Shown: piece by piece, positions 11,438 through 27,731 of the stretch
Numbering within the stretch: the stretch's first letter is position 1
How the letters are laid out: each line of letters begins with the position of its first letter
Assembly (NCBI RefSeq): GCF_024400535.1
Contig: NZ_CP038800.1
Location: forward strand, 496,001 to 560,000
Reading direction: 5' to 3'
DNA from: Treponema denticola
GTDB taxonomy: Bacteria; Spirochaetota; Spirochaetia; Treponematales; Treponemataceae
Length of the DNA stretch: 64,000 nt
Notes under the pieces: model-generated
Seen by the model: the letters and a program-made list of their open reading frames with translations, nothing else
The model's database searches: none
Told to the model about the DNA's origin: nothing
Translations under genes and position numbers: made by a program

Positions 11438-12438
11438 ATGGATGCTCAAGAAAACAATAATGATGAAATAAGTTTAATTGACTTATTTGCCGTATTATTA
11501 GAATATAAGAAACTTATAATATTTACTACCTTTTTTGCTGCAGTTTTTATTTTTAGCTATTCTTTGATTTCTGTAAAACTGCCGCCTGAAAAATCTTATA
11601 TGCCGAATGTTTATAGGCCTAAGGCCTTGATGTTGATAAATGATGCAAATTCGCAAGGGGGCGGTTTAGCCGGAAAACTAGCTTCAAGCGGATTAGGGAG
11701 TCTTGCAGGTTTAATGGGGGCTTCTGCTAGCGGAGGACAAACTTATAGCCGTTTAGCTATTTTTTTATCGACAACCAATTCTTTTTTGGATAACATAGTA
11801 GATGAATTTAATTTAATCGAAAAGTACAAAATAAAAAATCATTTAAGGGCCGAAAGCCGGAAAATCTTAACAGGAAAGTTAAAATCAAGTTTGATGATAA
11901 GACCGGAGTCTTAGAAATAGGTTTTGAGGATATAGATCCAGGATTGCAAAACAAGTGGTAATGCATTGTGTAAAATACTATGAGGATAATTACCGATCTT
12001 GGTTTGGATAGAGATAAAATAGAAAAGATAACCTTGAAAAATATAAAAATGTTTTAGCAGAAATAGATAGTATTACTGAAAATTAAAAGACTTGAAACAG
12101 CTTCTATGAATATTTACGGCTCAAACATTCCTTCTGTAGGTATTGATGCAGAAAATTAAATCTTGAACTGACTGCGCAAAAACATATATGCCCAATTAAA
12201 GGCTCAGTATGAAATGATCAAAATAAAGATCAACAGTAATACGCCGATATTACAAATTTGGAATACCCTGAGATACCGGATCAAAAGTCGGGCCCAAACC
12301 GAGGAAAGCTGTCCATTATATTTACTTTTGCTGCCTTTTTCTTTTCGATATTTTTAGCTTTTTACTTAATGCAATAAGCAATATAAAAGATCCTGAAACA
12401 ATGGCAAAACTAAGAGGAAAATAAAAATGAAAAAATAG
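11438..12438 (+). pseudogene. Wzz-like chain-length determinant (copy A, many frame errors)
   Basis: Same gene as the intact copy at 35056. The first 150 codons are identical to copy B. After about 11885 single-base deletions occur every 50-100 bases, so the second half cannot be read in one frame. The density of deletions is higher than anywhere in copy B. Confidence 0.8.
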
Positions 12439-13257
12439 ATTAGCTTTTTAGTTTTGCTTTTTGTGCAAATTATGATTTTGCTCAAGACTCAAAAAATACG
12501 GACGAGTCGATTTTGACAAAATAAAAGAAGGCGCCTATATTGCCATGTCTGATCCAAACTATTTAGTTACAGCCGGAGATGTTTACGGCCTTTCCTATGC
12601 TATGGGAGGTAAGATTGTCAATATAAATAATCGTCGATATTTCTTATAATGTGAAGATATTAAATCTGGCAACAATAAACGTAAACGGTCTTACCTTTCG
12701 CAATTTAAAAGACAGGTTGAGGATATTATAAGAAAAATTATCCTTTAAGCGGGCTCAATTGCTTATGATAAAGCCTTCGGTATTTAAGGTGATAATAAAG
12801 GGTGAAGTATTAAAAGTTGCCGAGGTTGAGGCAAGCGCTCTTACAAGATTGTCCAATGTTATACAAAACTCTTTTACGGAATATTCTTCTACCAGAAATA
12901 TCGAAATAGTATCTTTGAATGGAAAAAAGAAGCTATGATCTTTTATGGCTTATAGAAATGGAGATTTCTCTCAAGATCCCTTTTACGTCCCGGACATAAT
13001 TATTATTATAAACGCCTGGGCAGAAGGTAAAAATTACGGGAAGCGTTGAAAGACCGGGAACTTATGAACTTTTAGAAAATGAAAATATAAAAGAACTGAT
13101 TGGTATGGCGGCGGGTTAAAGAGATTCGGATGTTTCAAAACTTACCGTAACGAGGAATAATAAGACCGAAAATTCCGATAGGCAGTTTTTAAAATTGAAA
13201 ACGCAGAAAAGATGGAACCTTTTAAGCTTCAAAATAATGATATTGATATTCCGAATG
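12427..13257 (+). pseudogene. Wza/SLBB polysaccharide export protein, 5' part (copy A, truncated at junction)
   Basis: Corresponds to the first part of the intact gene at 36062. It is riddled with single-base deletions and a 4-base loss just before its end. Similarity to the intact gene stops at 13257, after which the sequence belongs to hsdS on the other strand. The remaining 190 or so codons are absent here. Confidence 0.85.
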
Positions 13258-13704
13258 ATTTTCATATTCGACTCAAAATATTCCCTTGTAATATAGTATT
13301 CACCTAATGTGTGCCTTTTTGAATTACATTTTTTGTTCATATACCTTTAGTGTATTATCAGACTTAGGTACAAATAGAGATTTTGTAAGGGAACCTACCA
13401 AATGGCCCTTTTATATTGCCCAATCTCCCCAGTCTACACCACGCCCAGCCCTCCGGCACGGCAAACGGGATTTCATCCTCGATATCCTTCACCCTGCCGT
13501 CTGCGAACTCTCATAGTGCCTGTTATCATCACCGAAAAAATATAAGAATCATTTTACCGCGTTTCAGTTCACCTGAAGCGATTTTTTCTTTTCTGCACGG
13601 ATTTTTCAAGGAGTATGGCTGCACTCTCATCACGGGTCTTGCTTTTACCAGCTTTCCGTGAATGGCGAGGTCTAAAATTTTTGACGTAATGCGTTTGTGT
13701 TCAC
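13258..13704 (-). pseudogene. hsdS: HsdS, type I restriction specificity subunit (truncated N-terminal part)
   Basis: HsdS sets the DNA target of a type I restriction-modification complex. Despite several single-base indels, the typical N-terminus is clear: KILDLAIHGKLV, then ASGELKRGK, GDDNRHYE, VKDIEDEIPFAVPEGWAWCR, and the start of the first target-recognition domain (SLFVPKSDNTLKVYEQKN, LGEYYITREYFESNMK). The proposed GTG start at 13704 has AGGAG 8 nt upstream. The gene stops being hsdS exactly where repeat copy A ends, so both target-recognition domains are essentially missing from this assembly. Confidence 0.8.
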
Positions 13705-13741
13705 GTTATAATCTCCTGTAACTGCCATTATCAGCTGCCGC

Positions 13742-18724
<4,983 letters not shown>

Positions 18725-18893
18725 AAATATATCCTAATGTTCTCATATCCCAAAACTATAGGAACAATTATAACACTATTTTAGTTATTTTAATAGTACC
18801 TTATAATGCTTAAAAGGCAGCCGCTGAATGGCCGCAGCGTTTTGTAGTTTCGGGGATGTTTCTAAATTTTGTTACTTTTTCATCATCCTTTGC

Positions 18894-18922
18894 TAGACTT
18901 AAACTGCACTTTAAGATAATAT
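18894..18922 (+). promoter_or_regulatory. Promoter for the GNAT gene
   Basis: TAGACT (18894-18899), 17-nt spacer, TAATAT (18917-18922). The preceding TTTGCTAGAC context is the same as before the Wzz-like gene. Nothing else was recognised in the 222-nt gap between hsdR and the GNAT gene. Confidence 0.5.
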
Positions 18923-18946
18923 ACCGGTAGAAGATAGGAGCCGTTT

Positions 18947-19407
18947 ATGATAAAAATTCTAAAAATAGAAAACAAAGACGAAAAAGCAAAAATTGTCGAA
19001 GAAGTTTTGACGGATTTACCGGAATGGTTCGGATTGCCTGAAAGCACAAAAGAGTATATTAATGATTCAAAAGAATTGGATTTATGGGCAGCAAAAGAAA
19101 ATGATGAAATTATCGGGTTTATAACATTAACCGAATCAAGCCCTGATTGCGCTGATGTGCATTGTATGGGAGTAAAAAAAAAATATATCACAATAAGGGA
19201 ATCGGCACATTATTATTTAATGAGCTGAAAAAATTTGCTTCAACTAAATATGATTATATACAGGTAAAAACGGTAGATGAAGGACACTATAAAGAATATG
19301 ACCAAACAATAGCCTTTTATAAAAAACAAGGATTTAAAAAATTAGAAGTTTTTCCCACACTCTGGGATGAATGGAATCCTTGTCTGATAATGATCCAAAA
19401 ATTATAA
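18947..19407 (+). pseudogene. GNAT-family N-acetyltransferase (one homopolymer frame error)
   Basis: A protein of about 152 residues with the GNAT fold that transfers acetyl from acetyl-CoA to an unknown amine. The acetyl-CoA loop is visible as YHNKGIGTLLFNELKKF (Q/R-x2-G-x-G variant), followed by the C-terminal strand IAFYKKQGFKKLE. An A10 run at 19174-19183 should be A11 for the two halves to join in one frame. The start ATG 18947 has AGGAG upstream. The substrate cannot be inferred. Confidence 0.75.
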
Positions 19408-19458
19408 AATATCAAAAGTATTATCGGATAATTTTAGAATTTTATCATTACATTGTAC

Positions 19459-19486
19459 TTGCAAAAAAAATATTTTGTATTATAAT
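19459..19486 (+). promoter_or_regulatory. Promoter of the RelB-type antitoxin
   Basis: TTGCAA (19459-19464), 16-nt spacer, perfect TATAAT (19481-19486), followed by a GAGGGGG ribosome site before ATG 19504. Confidence 0.6.
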
Positions 19487-19503
19487 ATTATGAGGGGGTA
19501 AGT

Positions 19504-19815
19504 ATGGCAAGTACATTAGTTCAAATTAGGGTTGATGAGAAACTGAAAGATGATGTGACTGCTGTTTATGAGCAGTTAGGATTAGACTTATCCACAGCCG
19601 TACGTATATTTTTTAAGCGTAGTGTTGCTGAAAATGGGATTCCTTTTAATATGAAACTGGAAAATACCAAACAAACTTTAATAAAAAAAGAAATCCCTCC
19701 GGACATTCTTTCAGCAATGCAATCTATGTCTAAAAGTGCAGCAATTTATGGCGTTTCCGAAATGAGCATTGAGGAAATTAATAATGAAATTGATGCAGCA
19801 CGAAGAGGAAAATAG
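19504..19815 (+). CDS. RelB/DinJ-family antitoxin
   Basis: A 103-residue protein with the ribbon-helix-helix start typical of RelB/DinJ (VQIRVDEKLKDDVTAVYEQL, then GLDLSTAVRIFFKRSV, ENGIPF). The C-terminal tail (EMSIEEINNEIDAARRGK) would bind a toxin. It normally represses its own promoter and neutralises a partner. Here the partner is the damaged PIN gene starting at 19817, so the antitoxin is effectively orphaned. Confidence 0.85.
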   Translation: MASTLVQIRVDEKLKDDVTAVYEQLGLDLSTAVRIFFKRSVAENGIPFNMKLENTKQTLIKKEIPPDILSAMQSMSKSAAIYGVSEMSIEEINNEIDAARRGK

Positions 19816-19816
19816 A

Positions 19817-19984
19817 GTGCCTCTGTACGCTGTAATTGATACAAATGTTCTTGTTTCTGCATTTTTAAAAGAAAATTCTATTCCTCGTTTTGTGATTAAC
19901 TATATGTATGCAGGCAAAATCATCCCAATTTATAATGAGGTGGAAACCTTTGTTGTAACACCTCGTCAATTTAGATTTACTTGA
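19817..19984 (+). pseudogene. PIN-domain toxin with an internal deletion
   Basis: It begins with GTG one base after the antitoxin stop and reads VPLYAVIDTNVLVSAFLKEN, then PRFVINYMYAGKIIPIYNE. This is the first 40 or so residues of a COG1569-like PIN toxin, including the first catalytic Asp. It then jumps directly to VETFVVTPRQF, which resembles the last residues of the same family. Roughly 70-90 central residues with the remaining acidic active-site positions are missing, in frame. The product is 55 residues and should be inactive. This is a real deletion, not a homopolymer error. Confidence 0.7.
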
Positions 19985-20017
19985 GAAACCAATTTAGTAA
20001 CAAAGGAGCTTCACCTC

Positions 20018-21175
20018 ATGTATATAACCGATAACGAAACAAAAAAGGCCTTACTTATTTTTACCGATATATTTTCAGGAGCGGCCTCAAACTCTCATAT
20101 AAGCCGTTCCGCATTACAGGAAAAAAGTGCGGAAGCCCTAAAAGAAATAGAAGAAAAGGAGCTGCAAAGCCTCGTTGAAACCATCTTTTTAAAGCCCCTA
20201 TCCTCCCTCCGCTTTAGAATAGCAAAAGAAAACCCTGCAACTCTTGTAGGTTCGGGGCAGCTTGAAAAAATTGCTCAAGCTATCGAAGAAGAAGGAGCCG
20301 ACCTTGTTGTGTTTAATAGTGCGGTAAGCCCCCGCATTCAGCGAAACCTTGAAGCAGCCCTTAACACCTGCGTTATAGACCGCTCCGAGGTTATTATCCA
20401 AATATTTGCAGATAGAGCTCAAACAAGGGAGGCCGTCTTGCAGGCTGAACTCGCCCGTTTAGAATACTCTATGCCCCGCCTTACAAGATGGACGAGCCTT
20501 GCCCAACAAAGAGGCGGGGCAAAAGGAACAAGGGAGCTTCCAGAGGTGCGGGTGAAAAAGCTGGAACTTGACAGAAGGCGCTTAAAAACCGAAATTGCCA
20601 AGCTCAAAAAAGAGGTAGAGCGGGTAAGACTTCAACGGAGTGAACAGCGTAAAACCCGCTTAAACGGGGATAAAAAAATAGGAGCTATCGTAGGCTACAC
20701 AAATGCCGGAAAATCCTCCCTTTTAAAAAAACTTTCGGGGGCGGAAGTCTTTACCGAAGACAAGCTTTTTGCCACCCTTGATGCCGAAACCAGAAAAGTT
20801 TTTACAAACGGGCGAAAAAATATTCAAATTTATTGATAGACACTGTAGGCTTTGTAAGTAATCTTCCTCACCAGTTGATTGATGCCTTCCGCTCGACCTT
20901 GGAAGAAGCCGCCCTTGCAGATTTTTTAATCATAGTCTGCGATGCTGCCCATCCTGCAATGCCTGAATGTCTTGAAGTAACAAAAAAAGTCTTAGACGAG
21001 CTTTCTTGCAGCAATAAGCCTGCCATAATCGCAATAAACAAAATAGATGAAGTTTTTGATGAGGCTCAAATACTGAGCTTAAAAGAGCGTTACCCCGAAG
21101 CCGTCGAAATTTCGGTTAAGACGGGAGGGACTTGAAGGGTTAAAAAGAAAACTTGTTTCAATATGCGGTCTATAA
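20018..21175 (+). pseudogene. hflX: GTPase HflX (two frame errors)
   Basis: HflX is a ribosome-associated GTPase that splits or rescues stalled 70S ribosomes. The HflX-type N-terminal domain (including VGSGQLEKIAQAIEEEGADL) and a coiled-coil linker with RGGAKGTRELP precede the G domain. The G domain carries G1 GYTNAGKSSLLKKL, G3 DTVGFVSNLP and G4 NKID. A missing T near 20828 and an indel near 21127 break the frame. Repairing them gives about 385 residues ending ...LVSICGL. The start has AGGAG upstream. Confidence 0.88.
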
Positions 21176-21209
21176 ACGGAAAATCACAAAAAAACAGGAA
21201 AATACAAAA

Positions 21210-21252
21210 AACCCCCGTAAGGGCCTTTTAAGGCATCCGTCTTACGGAGGTT
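21210..21252. terminator. Bidirectional terminator between hflX and the convergent small gene
   Basis: An imperfect inverted repeat, AACCCCCGTAAG paired with CTTACGGAGGTT across a 20-nt loop. A-rich sequence precedes it and TTAAAA follows. It lies between two converging genes and could serve both strands. Confidence 0.65.
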
Positions 21253-21284
21253 AAAAGCATAAGAGCTTAAATAACCGTTCTTAA

Positions 21285-21647
21285 TTACGGTATTTCAATG
21301 TAGAAAAAGTCATAATCCAGCTTATCATTGCCATGCGCATCCTTACCGGGAGAAACCAAGTTACAGGCAAATGCCCGATTTCATGCATCACCCTTTGCCT
21401 TAGCTTTAGCAGGTGTATTGTCATCTTCATGGGTATCGTTTTCAGCTGCAGTACGGGATCCGTCGGTAATACCTTCACCGTCAGGATTAAAAGGAGCAGC
21501 TCCGATTTTTACTGCATAGTTACCTCCGCGGAAAAGCTTATCATCATCAATATAACCCGTAATAAGCACATAGTATTTTGCATTAGGCTCTGCAACATAT
21601 TCATCCGGAATTGTTTCCAATTTTTCCTGAACAGCAGTTAACAGCAT
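21285..21647 (-). CDS. Hypothetical acidic protein with an in-frame TGA
   Basis: A frame of 121 codons opens at ATG 21647 (AAGGA upstream). It reads MLLTAVQEKLETIPDEYVAE, contains a YYVLITGYIDDDKLFRGGNY stretch and an acidic Asp/Glu-rich region, and ends DYDFFYIEIP. A TGA at 21381-21383 interrupts it after 88 codons while the frame stays open for another 31. The family is not recognised and no signal peptide is visible. The TGA may be a sequencing error, a nonsense mutation or the true end. Confidence 0.5.
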
Positions 21648-21728
21648 ACATAGTCCTTAACATTTTTAGTATACCACAAATTGTCAAGTTTTTCTATAAT
21701 TGATTGATTATACTTAAAATCCGGTCGC

Positions 21729-24088
21729 TTATCTTTTTTTCTTAGTCAATGCTCCCTTAAAGGCTATATCCAAAACTTCTTCAACATGGCTTACAGGGTA
21801 GAACTTAATGCCCTTTTTAATGTATTCGGGGATTTCGTCCAAGTCCCTTGTGTTAGCCTGAGGAATAATAACTTCCTTTATCCCGTTGCGGCGGGCGGCG
21901 ATTGTTTTTTCTTTTAGGCCGCCTATGGCAAGAACCTGTCCTGTAAGTGAAAGCTCTCCGGTCATGGCAAGTTTAGACTTGATGGTTTTCCCTGAAAAAA
22001 GAGATAAAAGAGCTGTGGCCATAGTGATACCGGCGGATGGGCCGTCCTTTGGGTAGCTCTCCGGCAGGTGAAGGTGAATTATATTTTTTCGAACCAGTCC
22101 GGTTTTTATCTTTTGGTCTACGGCAAACATTCGAGTCCATGAAAGGGCTATGCCTGCAGATTCTTTCATAACGTTTCCGGCTTGGCCTGTGAGTTTAAAG
22201 CCGCCCTTTCCAAGCATAGATGCAGTTTCTATCAAAGAGTATCTCCGCCCATAGATGTCCATGCAAGACCTATCGAGGTACCTGGAACATCGGCTTTTTA
22301 ATATCGTCATCGCGGAAGATAACCTTGCCAAGCATCTTTCAATGTCGGCCTTTGTTACGATCAGTTTTCGTCTTCTTTCTTTGCCGTTTACAATTTCGGT
22401 TGCAACCTTGCGGTGAATCTTATCCAGCTTCTTTTCAAAGTTGCGCACGCCGGCTTTGCGTAAGAGTTGGCAATGTAAAGGAGCATATCCTGACTGTAGA
22501 CTACCTGATTCTTTTTAAGACCGTGCTTTTCAAGGCTTTTCGGAATAAGGTGTTTTTTTGCTATCTGCACCTTTTCGGAATCAATGTAGCCTGAAAGCTT
22601 TATTACCTCGGCCCTGTCCAAAAGAGGGCGGGGAATGGAATCGAGGGTGTTTGCCGTGAGAATAAAAACTATGTTGGAAAGGTCAAAGGGCAAATCCAAA
22701 TAGTGGTCTCTAAAGTTTATATTTTGCTCGGGGTCTAAAACTTCGAGGAGGGCACTTGAAGGGTCTCCCTGATAGCTTTGCCCCATCTTATCGACCTCGT
22801 CTATCATAAAAACGGGAGAATTGGTTTTTACTATCTTTAAACCCTGAAGGATTTTACCGGGCATGGCACCTATGTAGGTTCTTCTGTGCCCCTTTATTTC
22901 GGCCTCATCCCTCATGCCTCCGACCGAAAACCTAAAGAAGGGCTTAGACATAGCTCTGGCTATGGACATTCCGACGCTCGTTTTACCTACACCGGGCGGG
23001 CCTAACAAAAGAATGATCGAACCCTTGGTGTCCTTCTTTAACTTTCGCACGGAAAGGTATTCTATTATTCGGGTCTTTACGTCTTCAAGCCCATAGTGAT
23101 CCTTGTTTAAAATCTTTTGAGCTTTTGCAATATCGTATTCTTCCGGCTCCGAATTTTTCCACGGAAGGGAAAGAATGGTTTCCAGATAATTGCGGGTAAC
23201 TATGTATTCGGAAGAATAGGGGTCGAGCATCTTAAATTTTTCAAATTCGGAGTCCACCACTTCTTTTACCTCTCCGGTAAATTGAAACTCTTCTATCCTC
23301 TTTGCAAAATTTTCTTCTTCATTGGTCTTAGGATCTGTGGTCAGCCCCAATTCTTCTTTGATGGATTTAAGTTCTTCCCTTAAAAAATAATCGCGCTGAT
23401 TTTTTTCGACACGCATGTTAAGGTCATCCTGTATCTTGCGCTGAACCTGTAAAAGTTCTTGTTCTTTTTTAATGTGAACAAAGACCTCTTCCATTCTCTT
23501 TTTTACATTTAGAGTTTCAAGAATCTTTTGCTGATCTTCTTTTTGAATGTTTAAGATACTTGCGATAAAGTCGGCTATTTTTCCGGGATGGTCAATATTG
23601 ATCATATTGAGCCGCATCTCTTCGGAGAACAGGGGATTGTTTTCAGAAAGCTGCTTCATCTCGCTTATGAGGGCTCTGGTAAGGGCTTCCACCTCGTGGC
23701 TTTTTTCTTCTTCATCATCCAGATATTGAACGGCTACGACTATGGGATTTGTATCATTGACGGTTTTGCGTATCTTAAAGCGTTTTTGAGTGGCTATAAA
23801 AACATTGAGCCCGCCGTCGGGCAGATTTATCTTACGCACGATTTTTGCAGCACAGCCTACCTTGTACAAGTCCTTGGCTTGAGGGTTTTCTATATTGTTT
23901 TTAAGAAGGGTAAGCCCTATAAAACCGTCGCCCGCATAGGCATCTTCGATTGACTTTATGTCTTCGGGGGCATTAATTAAAAGCGGCGTAAAAATGCCGG
24001 GAAAAATCGGCCTGCCGCTCAAAGGAATAATGTTCAACTTCTGAGGCAGCAAGCTTTCTATCGGAACAATTTCTTTTTTATCACTCAT
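21729..24088 (-). pseudogene. lon: ATP-dependent protease Lon (complete, frame errors)
   Basis: Lon is a homo-hexameric AAA+ serine protease. It has an N-terminal substrate domain, a coiled coil (EQELLQVQRKIQDDLNMRVEKN), and the AAA+ module with Walker A LGPPGVGKTSVG and Walker B VFMIDEVDKMG. The C-terminal protease domain carries catalytic Ser in PKDGPSAGIT and catalytic Lys in GGLKEKTIAARR. It is about 786 residues once a missing base near 22457 (KAGVRNF read as KPACATL) is restored; a further shifted segment lies between 22250 and 22330. The 5' part lies in repeat copy B. Confidence 0.92.
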
Positions 24089-24203
24089 TCTTTAAATATC
24101 TCAATAATTTAAAAAAAAGTCAATCGGAAAAGATGATTATTAGCGGGAACTCCTTATGTTTACAGTTGAGCTCTCCTTAACTCTTTTCTCTACTTTTTCT
24201 CTC

Positions 24204-24366
24204 TTATATTCTCAACAAAACTTCTTCTTTAACTTTGAGTTATCTAATTTAGGGTATATTTTTATTTCCAGCCCCATTCCAATACTATCAACATAATCAA
24301 TAAGTGTCGATAACTTTATATCTCCCTCTGATTTTTTTCTTCAGCTTTTACAATATCTTTTACCAT
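24204..24366 (-). CDS. Short HTH/antitoxin-like protein fragment (copy B)
   Basis: Second copy of the frame at 600-763. It shares the suspect A7 run and additionally lacks one base in the AACTTT run near 24233, so the tail is shifted. See the copy A entry for the reading. Confidence 0.35.
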
Positions 24367-24386
24367 TTATACGTAAATCGATTTTA

Positions 24387-25731
24387 TCAGAATTCATCTG
24401 AATTTATCCATCTTCTTAATTTTGATTCCATTTTTTTCCTTATTTTTTCTGAAAATTCCGAAAAAGTGCTGCAATTTTGCGGAATATAAAAAGGACATAG
24501 GTAAAGCATTCCTCCCATTCCCTTTATTTCTCCTAACTCATTTAAAATTGTCTCATTTTCATTTTCAAATGGATATATGTAAGCTCCCTTCATAGTTTTA
24601 TAATATGCATATATGCTATAACTTGGGCTAAATCATCGGAGGCGGATTCCTTTTATCAAAAGGTTTATATTTAGCATCCAGCACAAAATCATCTCTATAA
24701 AAATCAGGAATAAATCGGCCGATATTATTGGTTAAAACAGATATTCCCCTACTCCTTTCTATTTTCAGGGTGAAAAATCCGATTTGTTTTAATATTGTTG
24801 CAAGATACTGTTCCCAAAGCCATGAAACGTCAAATAAAATTCCGTATACACGATTCTTCTGCCGTGCAAATTTTATTTTTTTATTTTGAAGAATTTGAAT
24901 ACATAATTTTTTTAGCGGAACATAATAGGTAAAATACGGATGGTTTTGTTTTTTTATAGCAACAGCTATTATTTTTTGTCTTTCACCTGAATTGTAAAGA
25001 GGCGTTGCCATTTTGATTGTTTTGACAGCATCACGAATTTCTTGAGAAGAAGTTAAAATACCGGCAATATCTTTTTTGGCTGAGATATATTCAATCGTGT
25101 GCCGTATAAGTTCTGTTGTTGTATTGTCATAAGAATATTCTCTTGTTTTATATGCAATCTTTCCTTCAAATGGAATATTTTTTTGAATATGACGGGAAAT
25201 CTCAATGACGCCCCTGACGTTTTCATCATTTTTATGAAAAGTTTTATATTCTTTATACATGCCTTGAGAGAGAGCTTTTTGCAAAAGCCGTGGGAATATA
25301 TAAATAAGTAAGTTTAATACACTTTCTTGTGAAGATGAAAAATTGAGGTTTGTAATATTAAGGTTTAATACTTTTTGAATCATGTAATGAAGAAAAAAAT
25401 CTTCTTCGTTTTTTGCAAATCGTGAGGTTATGGAAATATCAGTATCATTTATGCCAATGAATCCCGCTATATTTTCCGTAGAAAAAATATAATTTTCTTC
25501 CTTGTCTGATTTTGTAAGGCTTCCGAGTTTTGACTCTTTTAGTAAGTCTGCGGAATCTTCCAACTTTGTCGGAAATATCAAAAGGTTTTCCTCCGTTGAA
25601 AGTTCTGCAAGCGTTTTATTTGAAATCTTTTATATCATTTACGGCAGCCTTAAAATCTGTTTCTTCGTATTCTTGGCTAATAGTTTGTAACTGTTTGCCG
25701 CCGTTATTGTCTGTAGTCTTAAAATAGCCAT
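24387..25731 (-). pseudogene. mcrC: McrC, nuclease subunit of McrBC (copy B, frame errors)
   Basis: This copy is clean through the middle of the protein, where copy A is scrambled. It shows the complete stretch from LLQKALSQGMYKEYKTFHKN through the restriction-associated NVRGVIEISRHIQKN segment and the PD-(D/E)xK core. Missing bases near 24598, 24641, 24748-24776, 25627 and 25723 break it at both ends. Consensus with copy A gives one intact gene of about 450 codons. McrC supplies the nuclease activity after McrB-driven translocation on methylated DNA. Confidence 0.82.
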
Positions 25732-25736
25732 AAAAA

Positions 25737-27614
25737 TTATTCAATATTTATCATATCAAAAGCATTCTTTAATAATTCAAGATTGCTTTCTTCATTTCCG
25801 CTTCCCTTTAAATATTCAACAAGAAGATCATGCAATGAATTTTTCCCAAAGTTCATCAGAAGTTTCCATGTCATCATCCAATTGCTTAAAGTAAGCAGCT
25901 CCTATATGATATGCAGAATTAAGACCGTCAATTTTGCTTATTGCATTGTTAAGACTCTCCATACGCGTTTTGTGTTTTCTGAAAGCTCAAAATTTCCGCA
26001 CTTTGAGCTGCCGTAATTTCTTTAAAAGCAAACCTTCGTCTCATAGCAAAATCCATGCTTTCAACGCTGCGGTCAATATCGTTCATTGTACCTATGATGT
26101 AAACATTTTCGGGAACATAAAAACCGTCTTCAAAAATGTCGCCTGTTTCAACAAGATTCTGATACTGTGTTTTTACCAGTCCTTTTTTACCACGGTAACC
26201 GGGATCAACGGAAAAGAAAAGTTCTCCAAAAATTTTACTTATTTCTCCACGATTGATTTCATCAATAATAAAAATAAAATCTTTTTGCTTTATAGGTTCG
26301 GAGATTTCCAAAATACTTGAAGAATTTTGATTTGTATAAATCCAATTTAATGCAGCCCAATATGCAGAAGAATGAGAGCCTCCTATCACATTTCTAAATT
26401 CTTTATCAATATTTTTTATATTATCCAAACTTTGTTTATCAACAAACACTTTTGACAGTTTTTCAAGACGATCGTAAGAAACAATGTATGTTGTTTCTTT
26501 CCCGGAAGCCTTTGTTTTAACAACGATATTATCATTATCTGTTACTTGTAAAATATCCAGAGGGATATTTGTTCTTTGATGTAACTCCTTTAAATCTCCA
26601 TTACGTATCTTATCAAGCAATTCAAAAAAATTTATTGAAGGAAACTTCTTTCTGCATTTCATGAATAGATTTTTACTATCTTGTAAATTCTTAACGGCTT
26701 TTTACAGAAAGCCTTAAAGGCTCCATCCTTGCGTTCAAACATCATGTTAGTTTTATCGGTATTATTTACAGGTCTTAACCCTTCAACAAAATCCGTATAG
26801 TCATAACTTGGATGAAACTGAACAAATCCGTTTCTGCATCCATGAGTTTAGCTATCTGTTTTGTAAGATATGTTTTCCGGTTCCGGGAGCACCGTGTAGA
26901 ATTATATTGTGGTGCTTTTAAGGAAATTTTGTAATTTTGTATATTTGTTTTGAGGATTAAATCATTTGTATCAGGTTCATCCCTCTTCTTGTTCAGTATT
27001 ATCTTTTTTGCTTCCGGACTATTTTCCCAAATACTCCATAATTCATCTCCTTTGCCATATAGTTTTTTAGAATCAGTGTTTGAAAGTATAATTTGCTGCA
27101 TTTTTGAAATGGGACTGTTAATAGTGAAATTATTATCTTTATTTGCTAAATATAATATTGCTTTTGGTAAATAAATATTTAGCAGTTTTTTATTAGAGTA
27201 TAAAAAAGCAATTTTCCATTTATATGCATCGCCTAAATCAATTAAATCTATTTCTTCAAAATGACCTTTTTGAGATGCTTCAATAATTCTGATTATATTT
27301 GAGTGTACATTTTCATAGGCTTCCTGTCGATCTTTCCCGTATTTACTATACCAAGCATATTCATTGTCGGATAAAGTTCCATTTCTCCCCTTTATTTTAC
27401 CGCCTATTTTAAATATTCCAAATTTATAAGCTGATCCGCCCCATATTGAACCTAGCTTTTCTGTTTTTTTCTCAACCCAATAACAAAATGAGTTACTCCT
27501 CTCCGTATTTGTATATTCTTCCAAAGTTAAATTTCGTACTCTTTCTAAAGGAAATTCATTGTTGAATTCTTCATAAATTTTATCCTTTTCTCGTTCAATA
27601 ACATCAGTTAACAT
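25737..27614 (-). pseudogene. mcrB: McrB, GTPase subunit of McrBC (copy B, frame errors)
   Basis: The N-terminal region is intact here and fixes the start at ATG 27614 (MLTDVIEREKDKIYEEFNNE). It continues through the GSIWGGSAYKFGIF and AYKWKIAFLYSNKK segments of the recognition domain. Deletions at about 25970, 26635-26700, 26827-26926 and 27000-27066 damage the P-loop region and the C-terminus. Those parts are intact in copy A. The AAA+ core with DEINRGE and GTMNDIDRS is shared by both. It is the first gene of mcrBC. Confidence 0.85.
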
Positions 27615-27731
27615 TTATTCATCTCCATTCTATATAAGATTTTTTAATATGCCGGAAAAATAAAAATAGTTTTATTTTTCATCTATGTTTTATTAAATGA
27701 ATATCAGATTAATGTGTGTGTCAGGTTATTC

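Larger units (their letters stand above)
1..13257. repeat. Direct repeat, copy A (about 13.3 kb, truncated at both ends)
   Basis: This stretch matches 23602-36921 in the same orientation, base for base apart from scattered indels and a few transitions. It begins at the window edge inside lon and ends inside the SLBB gene, where similarity stops abruptly at 13257. Most differences are single-base losses in homopolymers. They become very dense after about 11.9 kb. Genes in this copy are annotated by reference to copy B. Confidence 0.95.

Noticed and set aside
13116-13340. A minus-strand frame crossing the junction, starting MNKKCNSKRHTLGEYYITRE
   Set aside because: It is a chimera: its first part is hsdS and its second part is antisense SLBB gene from repeat copy A.
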